A DNA stretch of 64,000 bases. Origin: Brachyhypopomus gauderio (taxonomy: Eukaryota; Chordata; Actinopteri; Gymnotiformes; Hypopomidae). The translations under genes were made by a program, and so were the position numbers. Of this stretch, positions 52,493 through 64,000 are shown piece by piece. Under the pieces are notes generated by a model. That model made no database searches and was not told the DNA's origin. It saw nothing but the letters and a program-made list of their open reading frames with translations. The DNA is taken from assembly GCF_052324685.1 (NCBI RefSeq), contig NC_135223.1, forward strand, positions 23,606,869 through 23,670,868. The letters run 5' to 3'. The stretch's first letter is position 1, and each line of letters begins with the position of its first letter.

Positions 52493-55400
52493 ATGCTAAG
52501 CCAGCAGGTCTCTGACAGTGATGCTGGTACCTTTGAGCCCCTGGTGGTGCTGGAGCTGGCTGAGAGCACTAAAGATGAGACCATCACTTGGTTAGAGGAA
52601 AGAATCAAAGCTAAGCAGCAAAATGGAGGTATGATGGAGTTTGGATGTTCATATTATTGTGTTATATTACAAAATACTTTGTAAAAGTTCAAACTTTAAA
52701 TAGCATTAGTCATATTTCTTTTCATTATGATTCTTTGGTTACATAATCAAGACTTTACCTTAGGTAGAAGTTGAAAGTAGAAGTGTGAAAGGGACTTGGT
52801 GATGTAGTCATAGTACCAATCTTTTGATAGAGACAAGAAGACCTTCACAAATGTACAAGTTTGGTTTAACTTTCATGGCTAGGCAGGCATTGCCATAATA
52901 AAGTAAATCTGTTCCAGAGTGGAACTGCTTTGTTTGCTGACAAGTTTTACACATGACTTAATGATTCCATAAACATATTGCTGTGGTGTGTGGTGGTGTT
53001 ATCCTACCAATAAATGAGCAAATTAAAATTCAGTGAGAGTTGATTACATTTGAATTTTGTCACGGCGACAGCACCGGACCCCTCCCTGTGGGCGTGTCGT
53101 TATGTCGTCTGCGTGCAGTTATGTCCATGTTTGTAGTTCTGTGGGTGTGGGTCGTTTGTGAGCGTGTTCGTAGTCGCACCTGTGCCTTGTCTCGAGATCA
53201 CGAGGGTATGTGTTAGTCACCTATATAATGTGCGTTCGCGCAATGTCTTGTGCTCATCTTTGTCTTGAGTCCATGCCTGCGTGAGTGATCCTGTGTCTGT
53301 GTGCTTGCGTATTCGCTCTGGACTTCACGTGTTTTTGTTGATTAAAGTATATGTTTTCATCGCAACGTCAATCGTCGTGCCTCCTCCTTTGATCGTCACA
53401 AATTCAGTCTCAATTAAAATCCACAAGTTGCATATAGTCATTGATCAATGGAAATTATTAGAGCCACCCATGAAGCCACAAAGCTTTAAAATGAATGGTA
53501 TGTTTATTGATTAATCAGCAATAATAATGTATTCAGTGATAGGATGCATAAGGGATAGATCAATAAAGAGCAAATGTACTGAATTCACTAAGACTATAAG
53601 AGAACTGTAACAAAACAAAATGAACAAAACAAGGCTTGTGATGAAGTAAGATAAAAAAACAGACAGTGATGAGAGGTTATTAACATATTACTCAGCAAAA
53701 TGAAAGTATAATACACAATAATAACAGTCACCCAACTGGTGTCAACAACTGAACATATGAGAAAGTTGTGGCTTAGGCTTCAATGGGTTGGATCAGAAGC
53801 AGCAGCCCATATGTGCAGAAGAAGCTTTGCTAGGCTGTGCTGCTAGTTGGGAGCCTGTGCAAATGGCTGCAAAGCCCAAAGCCCATTCTTCCATAGAATT
53901 CCTGAACTTTACTTGTATTCTTTACATTGAAATGTAGGTAACTGCTTAAATGACATCCACAGTCTTGGTACCAATAGGTTCTGAATTTTATTCCTGTCTT
54001 GGCTGAAGATTCTGGAACAAATTAATTGCTGGCTACACAATACAAATTTCCATCTCCTATCAGACTTTTAGCTAAAGAAGAAAACATCTTAAAATTCAAG
54101 GACACAATGTGTTGAGAACAAATTAAGCAATGACAAAAATGATTAACTTAACAACAAACAAATAAACAAAAGACCTAATTATCTAATCTTGTGATGGGGC
54201 GGAAGCAGTAGGAGGCGTTAAAGGCGTTTGTAGAGCTCTATTGTCCATAACAGGCAACATAACAAACGCCTAGCAAAAAGAAAGGTGCAGTAGCGCAGAA
54301 CAACTAAGATCAAACAATCACAAAGATGGAACTCCAGGTGACAAGCTCACGGAAGGCAGCGCTCACAGGTCATGCTTGATGAATAAGCAGCACTGGATGA
54401 CAGGACCTGTAGACTTAAGTAGAGATGAATAGTATGCGAGGAATGTTAGGAATGTTAAGAATGTGCACAGGTGTGGTGTGTTAGTAAGTCTGTTGACTGA
54501 GACTGATGGAGTGGTGTAGCGGTGGGTGTGTCTGGGAGTGGGTGTCTCCCCTGAGCCCAGGTCCCAGCCTACCCTGACACTAACAATGATCTAAAGATCT
54601 AATGAAAATAAAAGGAAATTCGAGTGGAATCTGTTTATTTTTACAGGATGCTCACTGGCTTTCTCTTATTTTTTTATTCTTGCTTTTCTTCTAGCTGGAA
54701 ACTTCATGTCACTCTTAAAAACACAGAAATAAACCTCTTTGTTCTATTGCTCTTGGCTTTTGCTAATATCAAAATATCTAACATATGAAATTATAAATAA
54801 TTTGTAAGGTGTGATAAGAACTCACTGTGCATTAATGCTAAAACTTTATGCTACTTTAACAAAATTCACTTGTTTATATTTGTCACAAATGATTGTTCGT
54901 TCTATGACTTAAGTCACATCTCTGCATAGTTAGACATGGATATGTTGATGTTAATGTAGTACTAGGCTATACATTTTCACTATGTTGGCGTTTATTGATT
55001 TGGATTTCTGAAAGATGGATGATTTCTTAAGCTTTTTACCAACTTAAATGTTTCTCTCTTGTGCATGCAGGAGCTGAGTTGCTGGTTAAAAAGTTGGAGC
55101 TGGTTGAAGAAGACAAGGGCAAGCCCGCCAACATGTCTGTGGGATCCATCTGGCAGAAGCTCAGCAATCAAGATTTCAGTGACATAATAACAGGTAGAAA
55201 CTAAAGAGGAAAAGAGGTTAAATATAGGAAAACTGTTGCTTGCTTTGATTAATCTCAGTTTCTGCTTCAACATGCAGAATCGGTTGCTGGGTCACAATTT
55301 GGTATAGATATTGTGAATCCATATACCTAACATTCTTGTTTAACAGTTTAGACTAGTGGTGGTGTAATATAATGTATTGCTTTCCTGCCAATTGATCTTC

Positions 55401-58400
55401 TCCTACTACCAACTGAGCATCATTTTCCACATTTGGGTACCGTTGGCCATGTACATCCTTATATGTCCACATTTTACCAATATTTAAATAATTACTTTCA
55501 GCATGATTATTCAAACATATTACAAACCATTCACAAAAACAACACTTGCCTAGTTCCGATTCGGACTGAGTGCCATGGTCTCTGTATTAGAGGTGCTGAT
55601 TCTCATCCTGGCCGTCTCGCACTCGGCAGTAACCTGATCCAGCGAGAGCTGTAAGTCCTGGCCCAATGATGCCAACAGGCATCATCCGCAAAAAGGAAAT
55701 GCGGAATACTGAGGCCACCAAATCGAACCCCCTCCGCCACTTGACTACGCCAAGAAATTCTGACCATAAAAGTTATGAACAAAATCGGTGACAAAGGGCA
55801 GCCCTGGCAGGGTCCAACTCCCACCGGGAACCATTCTGACTTACTGCCGGCCATGCCAATCAAGCTCCTGCTCCATTTGTTCAGGGACTGGATAGCTCGT
55901 AGCAGTGGGCACCATACCCCATACTCCCAGAGAACCCCCAGACGAATCCCAGAGGGACACGGTCGAATGCCTTTTCCAAATCCACAAAATACATTTGGAC
56001 TGGTTGAACAAACTCCCTTGCACCCTCTAGGACCTTAAAAGCTGGTCCAGTGTTTCACGACCAGGACGGAACCCACATTGTTCCTCTTGTAACTGAGATT
56101 AAACTATTGACTGGACTCTCATCTCCAGAACCCCTGCATAGATCTTACCAAGGAGGCTGAGGATTGTGTTCCCCCGATAGTTGGAGCAGACCCTCCGGTC
56201 CCCTTTCTTTAAAAAGGGAACCACCACCCTGATTTGCCAGTCCAGAGGCAATGCCCCAATGTACACATGATGTTGCAAAGACGTTTCAGCCAGGACAGTC
56301 CTAAAACATCCAAAGCCTTAAGGAACTCAGGGCAGATCTCATCCACCCCCAGAGCCTTGCCGCTAAGGAGTTTCACAACCCTGGTCACCTCAGCCCAAGA
56401 CGTGATGGTGGGATTGAGAAGATCCTCGAAGTATTCCTTCCACTGCCTAATGACATCCCCAGTCAAGGTCAGCAGATCCTCAGCCCCACTGTATACAGTG
56501 TTGGTCGGGAACCACTTTCCCCTCCTGAGTTTCCTGATGATTTTCCAGAAACTTCTCAGAGCCAATCGAAATCACTTTCCATAGTCTCACTGAACTCTTC
56601 CCACACCCAAGTTTTTGCCTCCGCAATGGTCAAAGCCGCAATCTGCTTTGCCCTCCTGTACCCATCTGCTGCCTCTGGAGTCTCACGAGTCAACCAGGCC
56701 CGATAGGACTCTTTCTTCAGCATGACGGCCTCCCTTACCCGAGGTGTCCACCATCGGGTTTGGAGATTGCCACCACAAGAGGCACCGATAACCTTGCGGC
56801 CACAGCTCTGATCAGCCGCATTGACAATGGAGGCGCGGAACAAGGCAAATTCGGACTCAATGTCTCCGGCTTCCCTCGGGTTGCGGTCAAAGCTCTGCCA
56901 GATGTGGGAGTTAAAGACCTTTCTGACAGGTTCTTGTGCTAGACGTTCCCAGCAAACCCTCACTATATGTTTGGGTTTGCCATGTCTGTCCATCATCATT
57001 GCCTGCCATCTGATCCGGTTGACAGCCCAGCTCCTCGCTTCACCCGAGCGTCCAAGACACACGGTCCAACAACACGATTACAAAATCGATCATCGAGCTG
57101 CGACCTAAGGTGTCCTTGTGCCATGTGCATTTATGAACACCTCTGTGTTCGAACATGGTGTTTGTTATGGGCAGTCTGTGATGAGCACAGAAGTCCAATA
57201 ACAAAACACCACTCGGGTTCAGATCGTAGAGGCCATTCCTCCCAATGACGCCCTTCCAGGTCTTACTGTTGTTGCCCACATTAGCATTGAAGTCCCCCAG
57301 CAGAACAATGGTATCCCCAGAAGGGGCACTTTCCAGTATCCCCTCCAAGGACTCCAAGAAGGCCGGGTACTCCAAACTGACATTTGGTGCATAAGCACAA
57401 ACAAGTCAGAGCCCCAAACCCAAAGTCTCAAGGAAGCAGCCCTCTTGTCCAGGCGCTCGCCAAGGAGCTCCTCCCCCAGGCCTGGATGATTGTGGCCAAA
57501 CAATTCAATTTTGGACTTCTGTCCAGAGAATGGACTTCCAGAAAGCCTTTGGTTTGTTCAAGTTCTCTCTGCAAAAGCTCGCCTGATTGTAGATCCAAGT
57601 ACTCTGCAACCTGAGTCTTTTACCTAATTGACTTTACTAGAGCAGCTGTGGTACATTTACTTTTGCACATGTTCTGTTTCCATGTTTCATGCTAGCAACT
57701 CACACATTTCCCTCCTCAACTTTCAGGCAGCACTGTATGTACAGCTGTGGTTTATCTTTAACGGTCAGGCAGGAATTACCATTATAACATCAGTCTTTCA
57801 GTTTGCTAACAAGCCTTAATCTTCCTTTATTAAATACGCCACACATAATAATGACGTGCAGAATGGATCCATTATCAACCTAGCCACTAGGGTGCACACA
57901 CCAGTGTATTTTAGTGCCAGTCCCAAGCCCGGATAAATAGGGAGGGTTGCGTCAGGAAGGGCATACTGTGTAAAAACTGTGCCAAATCAAATGATGCGGA
58001 TCAAAAATAGAAGTTCCATACCAAATCGGTCGAGGCCCGGGTTAACAACGACCGCCGCTGGTGCTGTTGTCCAACAGGGCATTAGTGGAAATTGGACTAC
58101 TGCTGGGACAAGAAAGAAGAGGAGAGTGGGGAAAAGGGTTCTGAAGCTGAAGGAGAGGAGGCAGAGCAGGAAGGTGGAGGTTAGAGTTGGTACGTTGAAT
58201 GTGGGCTCTATGACAGGTAGAGGGAGAGAGCTAGCTGATGTGATGGAGAGGAGGAAGATAGATATACTGTATGTACATGAGACCAAGTGGAAGGGGAGAA
58301 AGGCCAGGGGAATTGGTGGTGGCTTCAAAATCTTCTATCATGGTGTAGACAGGAAGAGAAATGGAGTAGGGGTAATCCTGAAGGATGAGTTTAGTAAGAG

Positions 58401-61400
58401 TGTAGTGGAGGTAAAGTGAGTAAGTGACAGGGTGATCTGTGTAAAGTTAGAGATTGATGAGGTGATGATGAATGTCACCAGTGCTTATGCTCCTCAGGTA
58501 GGTTGTGATGTGGAGGAGAATAAAGAATTCTGGAGAGAGTTAGATGAAGTTGTTTTGCAGGTTCCTAAAGAAGAGAGAGTGGTTATTGGAGCAGCTTTAA
58601 ATGGACATGTTGGTGGAGGGAACAGTAGTGATGATGAGTTGTTGGGTAGATATGGTGTTAAAGAAAGCAATACGGAAAGACAAATGGTGGTAGATTTTGC
58701 TAGAAGGATAAATATGGCTGTAGTTAACACTTACTATAAAAAAAGGAAGGTAACGTAACATATAAGAGTGGGGAAAGATGCACACAGGTCGACTATATCA
58801 TCTGTAGGAGACGAAACCTGAAAGAGGTTAGTGATTGCAAGGTGTTACCAGGGGAGAGTGTAGCTAAACAGCATAGGATGGTGATATGTAGGATGGTTTT
58901 GGAGGTGAAGAAGAGGACGAGAGTGAGAGCGGAACCTAAGATCAGGTGGTGGAAGTTAAAGGATGAGGACTGTGGTGTAAAATTCAGGGATGAGGTGAGG
59001 CAGGTACTGGGTAATGGTGGTGGTGTTCTGGATACCTGGAGTGAGACTTCAAATGCAGTGAGGGATGTGGCTAGGAAGGTACTTGGTGTGACCTCAGGAC
59101 AGAGGAAGATAGACAAGGAGTCGTGGTGGTGGAATGAGGAAGTTCAGGAAAGTTTGAGAGGAAAGCGGTTGGCTAAAAAGAATTGGGATTTTCAGCGAGA
59201 TGAAGAAAGTAGACAGAGGTACAAGGAGATGTGTTGTAAGGCAAAGAGAGCAGTGGCAGAAGTTAAAAGAAGGCATATAGCAAGCTGTATGAGAAGTTGG
59301 ACACTAAGGAAGGGGGAAAGGATCTGTACAGATTGGCCAGACTGAGAAACCGTGATGGGCAGGATGTGCAGCAGGTTAGGATGATAAAGGTGGTAATGTG
59401 TTGTCTGGTAAGGAGAGTGTCTTGGGAAGGTTGAAGGAGTATTTTGAGGAACTGTTGAATCAAGAGAATGAAAGGGAAAGAAGGTTAGAAGAGGTAGAGG
59501 TTGTGAATCAGGAAGTGCCCCAGGTGAGCAAGAAGGAAGTAAGGGCTGCAATTCGGAGAATGAAGTGTGGTAAGGCAGTTGGACCGGATGATATTCCAGT
59601 GGAGGCATGGATATGTTTGGGAGAGACAGCAGTGGAGTTTTTGACTGGGTTATTTAACAGAATCTTGGAAGGTCAGAAGATGCCTGAGGAGTGGAGACGA
59701 AGCATAATGGTGCCAATTTTCAAGAATAAGGGCGACGTTCAGAGCTGTAGTAATTACAGGGGAATAAAGTTGATCAGTCACAGCCTGAAAATCTGGGAAA
59801 GAGTAGTGGAAACTAGGCTTAGAGGGGAGGTAGAGATCTGTGAGCAACAGTATGGTTTCATGCCAGCTAAGTGCACCACAGATGCTATGTTTGCTTTGAG
59901 AGTGTTAATGGAGATGTATAGGGAAGGACAGAAGGAGTTACATTGTATGTTTGTTGACTTAGAGAAAGCTTATGATAGAGTACCGAGACAGGAGCTGTGG
60001 TATTGTATGAGGAGGTCAGGAGTAGCAGAAAAGTATGTAAGGGTGGTGCAGGATATGTATGAGAACAGTGTGACAGCAGTAAGATGTGCAGTAGGAATGA
60101 CAGACGGGTGTAAAGTGGGGGTAGGACTACATCAGGGATTAGCCCTGAGTCCCTTCCTGTTCGCAATTGTCATGGACAGACTGACGGACGAGGTTAGGCA
60201 GGAGTCCCCTTGGACTATGATGTTTGCTGATGACATTGTGATCTGTAGTGAGAGTAGGGAGCAGGTGGAGGTGAGCTTGGAAAGATGGAGATATACTTTG
60301 GAGAGCAGGGGAATGAAAGTGAGCAGGAGTAAAACAGAGTACATGTGTGTGAAAGAGAGGACAGATGGTGGACATGTTCAGTTACAAGGAGTTGATTTGG
60401 TGAAGGTTGACGAGTTTACCTACTTAGGGTCGAGGATACAGAGTAATGGAGGAAGTGAAAGAGAGGTAAAGAAGAGAGTGCAAGCAGGGTGGGGTGGATG
60501 GCATAAAGTGTCTGGGTGATCTGTGATAGAAGGGTGTCGGCTAGAATGAAAGGAAAGATCTATAGGACAGTAGTGAGACCTGCTATGTTGTATGGACTGG
60601 AGACAGTGGCACTGACAGAGACAGGTGAGGGAGATGGAGGTGTCTGAGATGAAGATGTTGAGATTCTCATTTGGAGTGACGAGGAAGGATAGGATCAGAA
60701 ATGAGTTTATTAGAGGATCAGCACATGTAGCTTGTTTTGGAAATAAAGTTAGAGAAGTGAGATTGAGATGGTTTGGACATGTACAGAGGAGGGTGGAGAG
60801 GTATATTGGTAGGAGGGTGTTGAGGATGGAACTTCCAGGCAAAAGGAGGAGAGGTAGACCTATGAGGAGGTTTATGGATGCAGTGGTAGGGGATATGAGA
60901 GTGGCTGGTGGGTCAGTGGAGGACACTCAGGACAGGGCCAGATGGAGGAGTTTGATCCGCTGTGGCGACCCCTAAACGGGAATAGCTGAAAGAAGAAGAA
61001 TGGATCCATTATCAGTAGCTTGGCATACTTTAAATAAGTTCTAAATCAGATGCAGGTGGTAGACATTAATAGTCATGTAAATGTCATGGTATAGATGTTC
61101 AATATATTAGTATTTCTGTATTTCAGAGTGGATCTCTAGAAGTTGGAGGTTTGTTAGGGTCTTTGCTCACTTGAGTGTGTCTCTCTGTTGCGCCATGCAG
61201 GAGCGGAGCTGCTACTGGAGAAAGTGCTGGGCCGTGTACAGAAGGAGCAGAATGGCAAACGTACTGTGCTTTACGTGGGCTCAACCAGGCAGAGGCTCCT
61301 TGCTGGAGCGGAGGTGGCGGGGCTGTTCAAGGAGTTCAAAGATGGCACCATGCGGGGATTTACGAACGCCAGCAGGGAGGATTTCAAAGATTTTGAAGGT

Positions 61401-64000
61401 ACGGAGAAGGCTAAAGCAGAGGAGAAGCAGTTGCCTGTTACATCACATGGGTCACTGCTTCTGGAAGATGGAAGACTTGGCGGGTGTGAACATACATGAG
61501 TGGCATATGTTTTTTTTTAATATGTGCTGAAGGTCATGGTGCCCTTATAAAATATATTTCCCATTCAGATACTTATATCATGTAAAAAGACAGGGTTTCT
61601 AGTCTTGCTTAAACCCAGTAGGGTGTGCAGGTAGTAGCAGAGATAAGTGCTGTTTCCTGTTGATGCTGTGTTAGGGGATGGAGACAGCTTCCTCAACACT
61701 GCGGAACGTCAGTATATACTCAAACATGAGCTTGACATGCTAAGGGCAAAGGAAAAGGAAGATTATGTTCCTGGCAACTCTGAAGTAAAGCTCTACTCTG
61801 GAGAATCTATAAGTGAGTCTACTCTGAAGATGGATTATGCTGGTGAACAGTAATACAGGAATGTTTTAAAGGGATTAATGTATTTTTAATTACTTTTAAA
61901 CTTCACACTTTATGCTTGGGCATGTCAATTGTACTTCTCGCAGCAAACACTTAAAAACTTTTTTTAATTTTTACTTTTTTCAGTACATAGGTTGCAGTCC
62001 GATGGGATTATATTGCAATATTTCCCCCTTCATGAGAAAGAGCTGCTGAAAAAACTTTCACGCTCTTGGTATCAAAACATCAAGCTCTCTGCTCAGCCAC
62101 TGGGTAAGGCAGTCGTTTGGACTTTAAACCAGACAGCTCATCCATTACATCAGTCTTTCTTAGATAAATTGCTGTTAAAATAATTTCACAATATTGCTAT
62201 GCTTGATACATGTTCTATGTCCTTTGTAGGACATTTTCATGACTAGACACTGAATATTTATTTAATGTTCTGCTCGTTGCAAAGCATGGAGGCGGACACA
62301 AACGCTGAGGAGAGCGAGATTTATTAAAGGGGATTCCATAAGCAGAGTCGTAGTAACAAGCAGGGGTCATATCAGGCAGGCAGTCCGAACACAGGCATGA
62401 CTTACAACACAAGGAGAACTCACAAACCAGGCAGGAACAAACGGAGATCGCACGGGGAACAAAGAACACCAAAATACACGAATGAGTAAATGAACTAACA
62501 AGACACAGCTGTGAAGACAATGACGACACGGGCGTGGCAGACGAGGGGAAACCATGGAGACAGACAACAAGGCGGGATCAATGAGCAGGGAACAGCACAG
62601 ACACGAGGAACAGGGAAACCGGAGTGACAGCTAGGAGAGGGGGGCGTAGCCCTACGTGACAATTATGAAGCTTTTTTGCTGCATAAGTGTTTTACAGCAT
62701 TTATGCTGTTAATTTAATATGCATTTTTGGGTCCTTCTACAATAGTATATTCACATTAAACCACAAGTTTGTGAATCTATTTCAGCAGCTAAGCTAAAAC
62801 ACTTTCTTCCCTCCACAGTGCTCCAATTCCATCTAAATTCCTATTGTTAGGGTCTCCTCATACCCCTTCCCCTTTGTAATGGTTTGTTTATACCTTTCAG
62901 TGCATTAGGCCTTGTTTTCACTAAAGCTCTCCAGTCACAACCAACACTGGCATGGCAGTTGCACTCAGCCCACGTGTCTTAATGCGTCACCCTCGCTGCC
63001 TCTCTTAGCTGAGCTCACATCTGCGTTTCACGCCCGTGTCAGTGTCTCAAGGCCCTACGGTCCCTCTGCAGACTGACAGTCTTCCTGCTTCCAACACAGC
63101 TGCCTCAGTTCATTAACAAGCCCTTCAGTTAGTTTCACACGGGAGCGTAAGAGGAGAGGGCGTGCTCAAGTGTGCAGTGTGTTTTTCATAGGTCTTGTAA
63201 ATTATAGGACATTAACACTTTGACCCATATACAGTATTCTAGTCCTTATGCCTAGGCCTATGCACTTAAACCCCCCCCCCCCCCCCCAACACTCCACACT
63301 AAGTTATCCTAAAGATGTTTTTTTTGTGTGTTTTTAACAATCCAGATGACATTAGAAATTACTTTGGAGAAGGCATAGCAATATACAGTGCTTTTCTGGA
63401 GTTTTTCACGTTTGCTTTGGTGCCGATGGTCCCCATTGGCATCCTCTACTACCTGTTTGCGTGGGAGGACTACAACAGATATGTCCTGTTCGCTGTCTTC
63501 AACCTGGTGTGGTCCACCGTCTTCCTGGAGCTTTGGAAACGACAGTGTGCACAGCTGGCCTACGGATGGGGTACGCTGAGCTGCAAGACGGCCTACGAGG
63601 AGCCACGGCCGGGATTCCATGGAACGCCAGGCCGCAATAAAGTGACGGGCCGAGAAGAGCCTGTCTATCCCAGCACCAAGTATGTATTGTGAAATGAAGG
63701 ATGCATTAGCAAAAAATCTTGTCTGACAGTTGTATAACCCTAGTAGAAGATAAAGTATATATCATATATAAAGTATATATGTATATCCATATAATTGAGA
63801 CTGGTTTCTGGCAACCCACAGACGGCTGCTGAGGATATACCTGGTGTCTGTGCCCTTTGTGCTGCTGTGCCTGTACATATCTGTCTATGTGATGATGATC
63901 TACTTTGACATGGAGATCTGGGCACAGAACGTTTACGATGCAGAACCAACCTTCTGGACAAGTGTTCTGCTCTTCATCCCAAGCATCATCTATGGAGTGG
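52493..64000 (+). CDS. ano10: Anoctamin-10 (TMEM16K), 5' part, runs off the window
   Basis: ANO10 is an ER-membrane TMEM16 protein with calcium-dependent lipid-scramblase activity reported for the family member. Exons: 52493-52628 (CDS start; acceptor at 52479), optional 55071-55193, 61201-61398, 61675-61812, 61984-62103, 63346-63679, 63822-64000+. Phases agree throughout, with or without the 55071 exon. The N-terminal cytosolic domain begins [12 protein letters not shown] and has [43 protein letters not shown] and [15 protein letters not shown]. The first membrane helix is around [20 protein letters not shown], the second around [19 protein letters not shown], then EEPRPGFHG, then the third ([19 protein letters not shown]) and the start of the fourth. 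The order and spacing match ANO10 rather than ANO1-7. The 3' half with the calcium-site and scrambling helices lies beyond the window. Confidence 0.93.
53058..53400 (+). mobile_element. Solo LTR, 343 bp
   Basis: It begins TGTCACGGCG and ends ATCGTCACA. It has a TATATAA box near 53222 and an ATTAAA signal near 53341. Flanks AATTT and AATTC match at 4 of 5 bases. Related fragments are at 18809 and 29870. It lies in the first coding intron of ano10. Confidence 0.8.
54190..54579 (-). mobile_element. Solo LTR, family shared with 50796-51149
   Basis: It starts TGTGATGGGGCGGAAGC and ends CCTACCCTGACA, with a GTGTCTCCCCTGAGCCCAGG block shared with the other copy. The target duplication is not clear. 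Confidence 0.72.
55071..55193 (+). other. Diverged duplicate of ano10 exon 61201-61398 (cassette or pseudo-exon)
   Basis: 123 bp, symmetric phase 1, open, with AG acceptor and GT donor. Its product begins [18 protein letters not shown] and includes [10 protein letters not shown], paralleling [20 protein letters not shown] and [10 protein letters not shown] of the later exon. The upstream intron sequences also match (AACTTAAATGTTTCTCTCTT against CACTTGAGTGTGTCTCTCTG). Known ANO10 proteins have one such segment, so it is probably skipped, alternative or dead. Confidence 0.7.
55575..57610 (-). mobile_element. LINE with broken endonuclease and RT
   Basis: The minus strand shows an endonuclease part with [13 protein letters not shown] (about 57040-57375), an RT part with [14 protein letters not shown] and [13 protein letters not shown] (56209-56565), and a catalytic HFLFADDA box (about 55680). 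Frames are interrupted. Same family as the fragment at 26235-27975. Confidence 0.87.
57878..60996 (+). mobile_element. RTE-type LINE, about 3.1 kb, full length, with 18-bp TSD
   Basis: It is flanked by AGAATGGATCCATTATCA on both sides (57860-57877 and 60997-61014). The plus strand has an AP-endonuclease ([18 protein letters not shown] at about 58171, then [12 protein letters not shown]), RT ([45 protein letters not shown]; 59398-60519) and a C-terminal region ([27 protein letters not shown]; 60625-60975). Stops and frameshifts near 58416, 58756, 59343 and 60519 leave it inactive. The tail is GGCGACCCCTAAACGGG with a GAAGAA end. Confidence 0.92.
62266..62661 (-). mobile_element. Solo LTR related to the 30242-32844 element
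   Basis: It shares GCGGACACAA, GAGAGCGAGATTTATT, GGGGATTCC and GACAGCTAGGAGAGGGGG with the 484-bp LTRs and ends ACGTGACA. It is clearly diverged. The left border is approximate and no target duplication was found. It lies in an ano10 intron. Confidence 0.8.

Overview
The window is vertebrate nuclear DNA, almost certainly from a teleost fish. It has split genes with GT-AG introns, fish-type proteins, long dinucleotide microsatellites, and a dense mixture of hAT, Tc1, Ty3/gypsy, L2, RTE-like and tRNA-SINE repeats. I see no bacterial-style operons, CRISPR arrays, or tRNA or rRNA genes. An otophysan fish would fit, but I cannot fix the species.

Four host genes are readable. (1) 4172-20018 (+): a 12-exon Cbl-family E3 ubiquitin ligase, most like CBLC. 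It has the 4H/EF/SH2 phosphotyrosine-binding module, linker tyrosines, a RING finger and a short proline-rich tail. (2) 20867-23343 (-): a trypsin-family gene with a continuous spliced frame and all 12 conserved cysteines, but without catalytic His57 (Gln) and Ser195 (Ala). It also has an extra 110-bp GC-AG intron inside the normal third exon. (3) 24454-29041 (+): its head-to-head neighbour, a trypsin with the complete triad. (4) About 49865-64000 (+, running off the end): the 5' part of anoctamin-10, through TM3 and into TM4. Its promoter is recognisable, and its early coding exons show signs of tandem duplication.

Between and inside these genes the DNA is mostly mobile elements, many with readable target-site duplications (TSDs). 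At 30.2-38.05 kb two young LTR elements sit 94 bp apart in the same orientation. One is non-autonomous, 2.6 kb, with a repeat-rich proline-rich ORF. The other is a nearly intact 5.1-kb Ty3/gypsy element with identical LTRs. At 40.0-41.6 kb one hAT lies inside another. At 41.7-48.2 kb a Tc1-like transposon has been split by an L2 LINE, a tRNA-SINE and a hAT, and the hAT carries an LTR element. Intron 3 of the active trypsin holds a LINE containing a hAT containing another hAT. The ano10 introns hold solo LTRs, a Tc1-like MITE, a LINE and a full-length RTE-type LINE with an 18-bp TSD.

The most interesting biology is the trypsin pair: a preserved but catalytically disarmed protease beside an intact one. 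Next come the LTR-borne proline-rich ORF, whose four tandem repeat types all have unit lengths divisible by three, and the duplicated exons of ano10.
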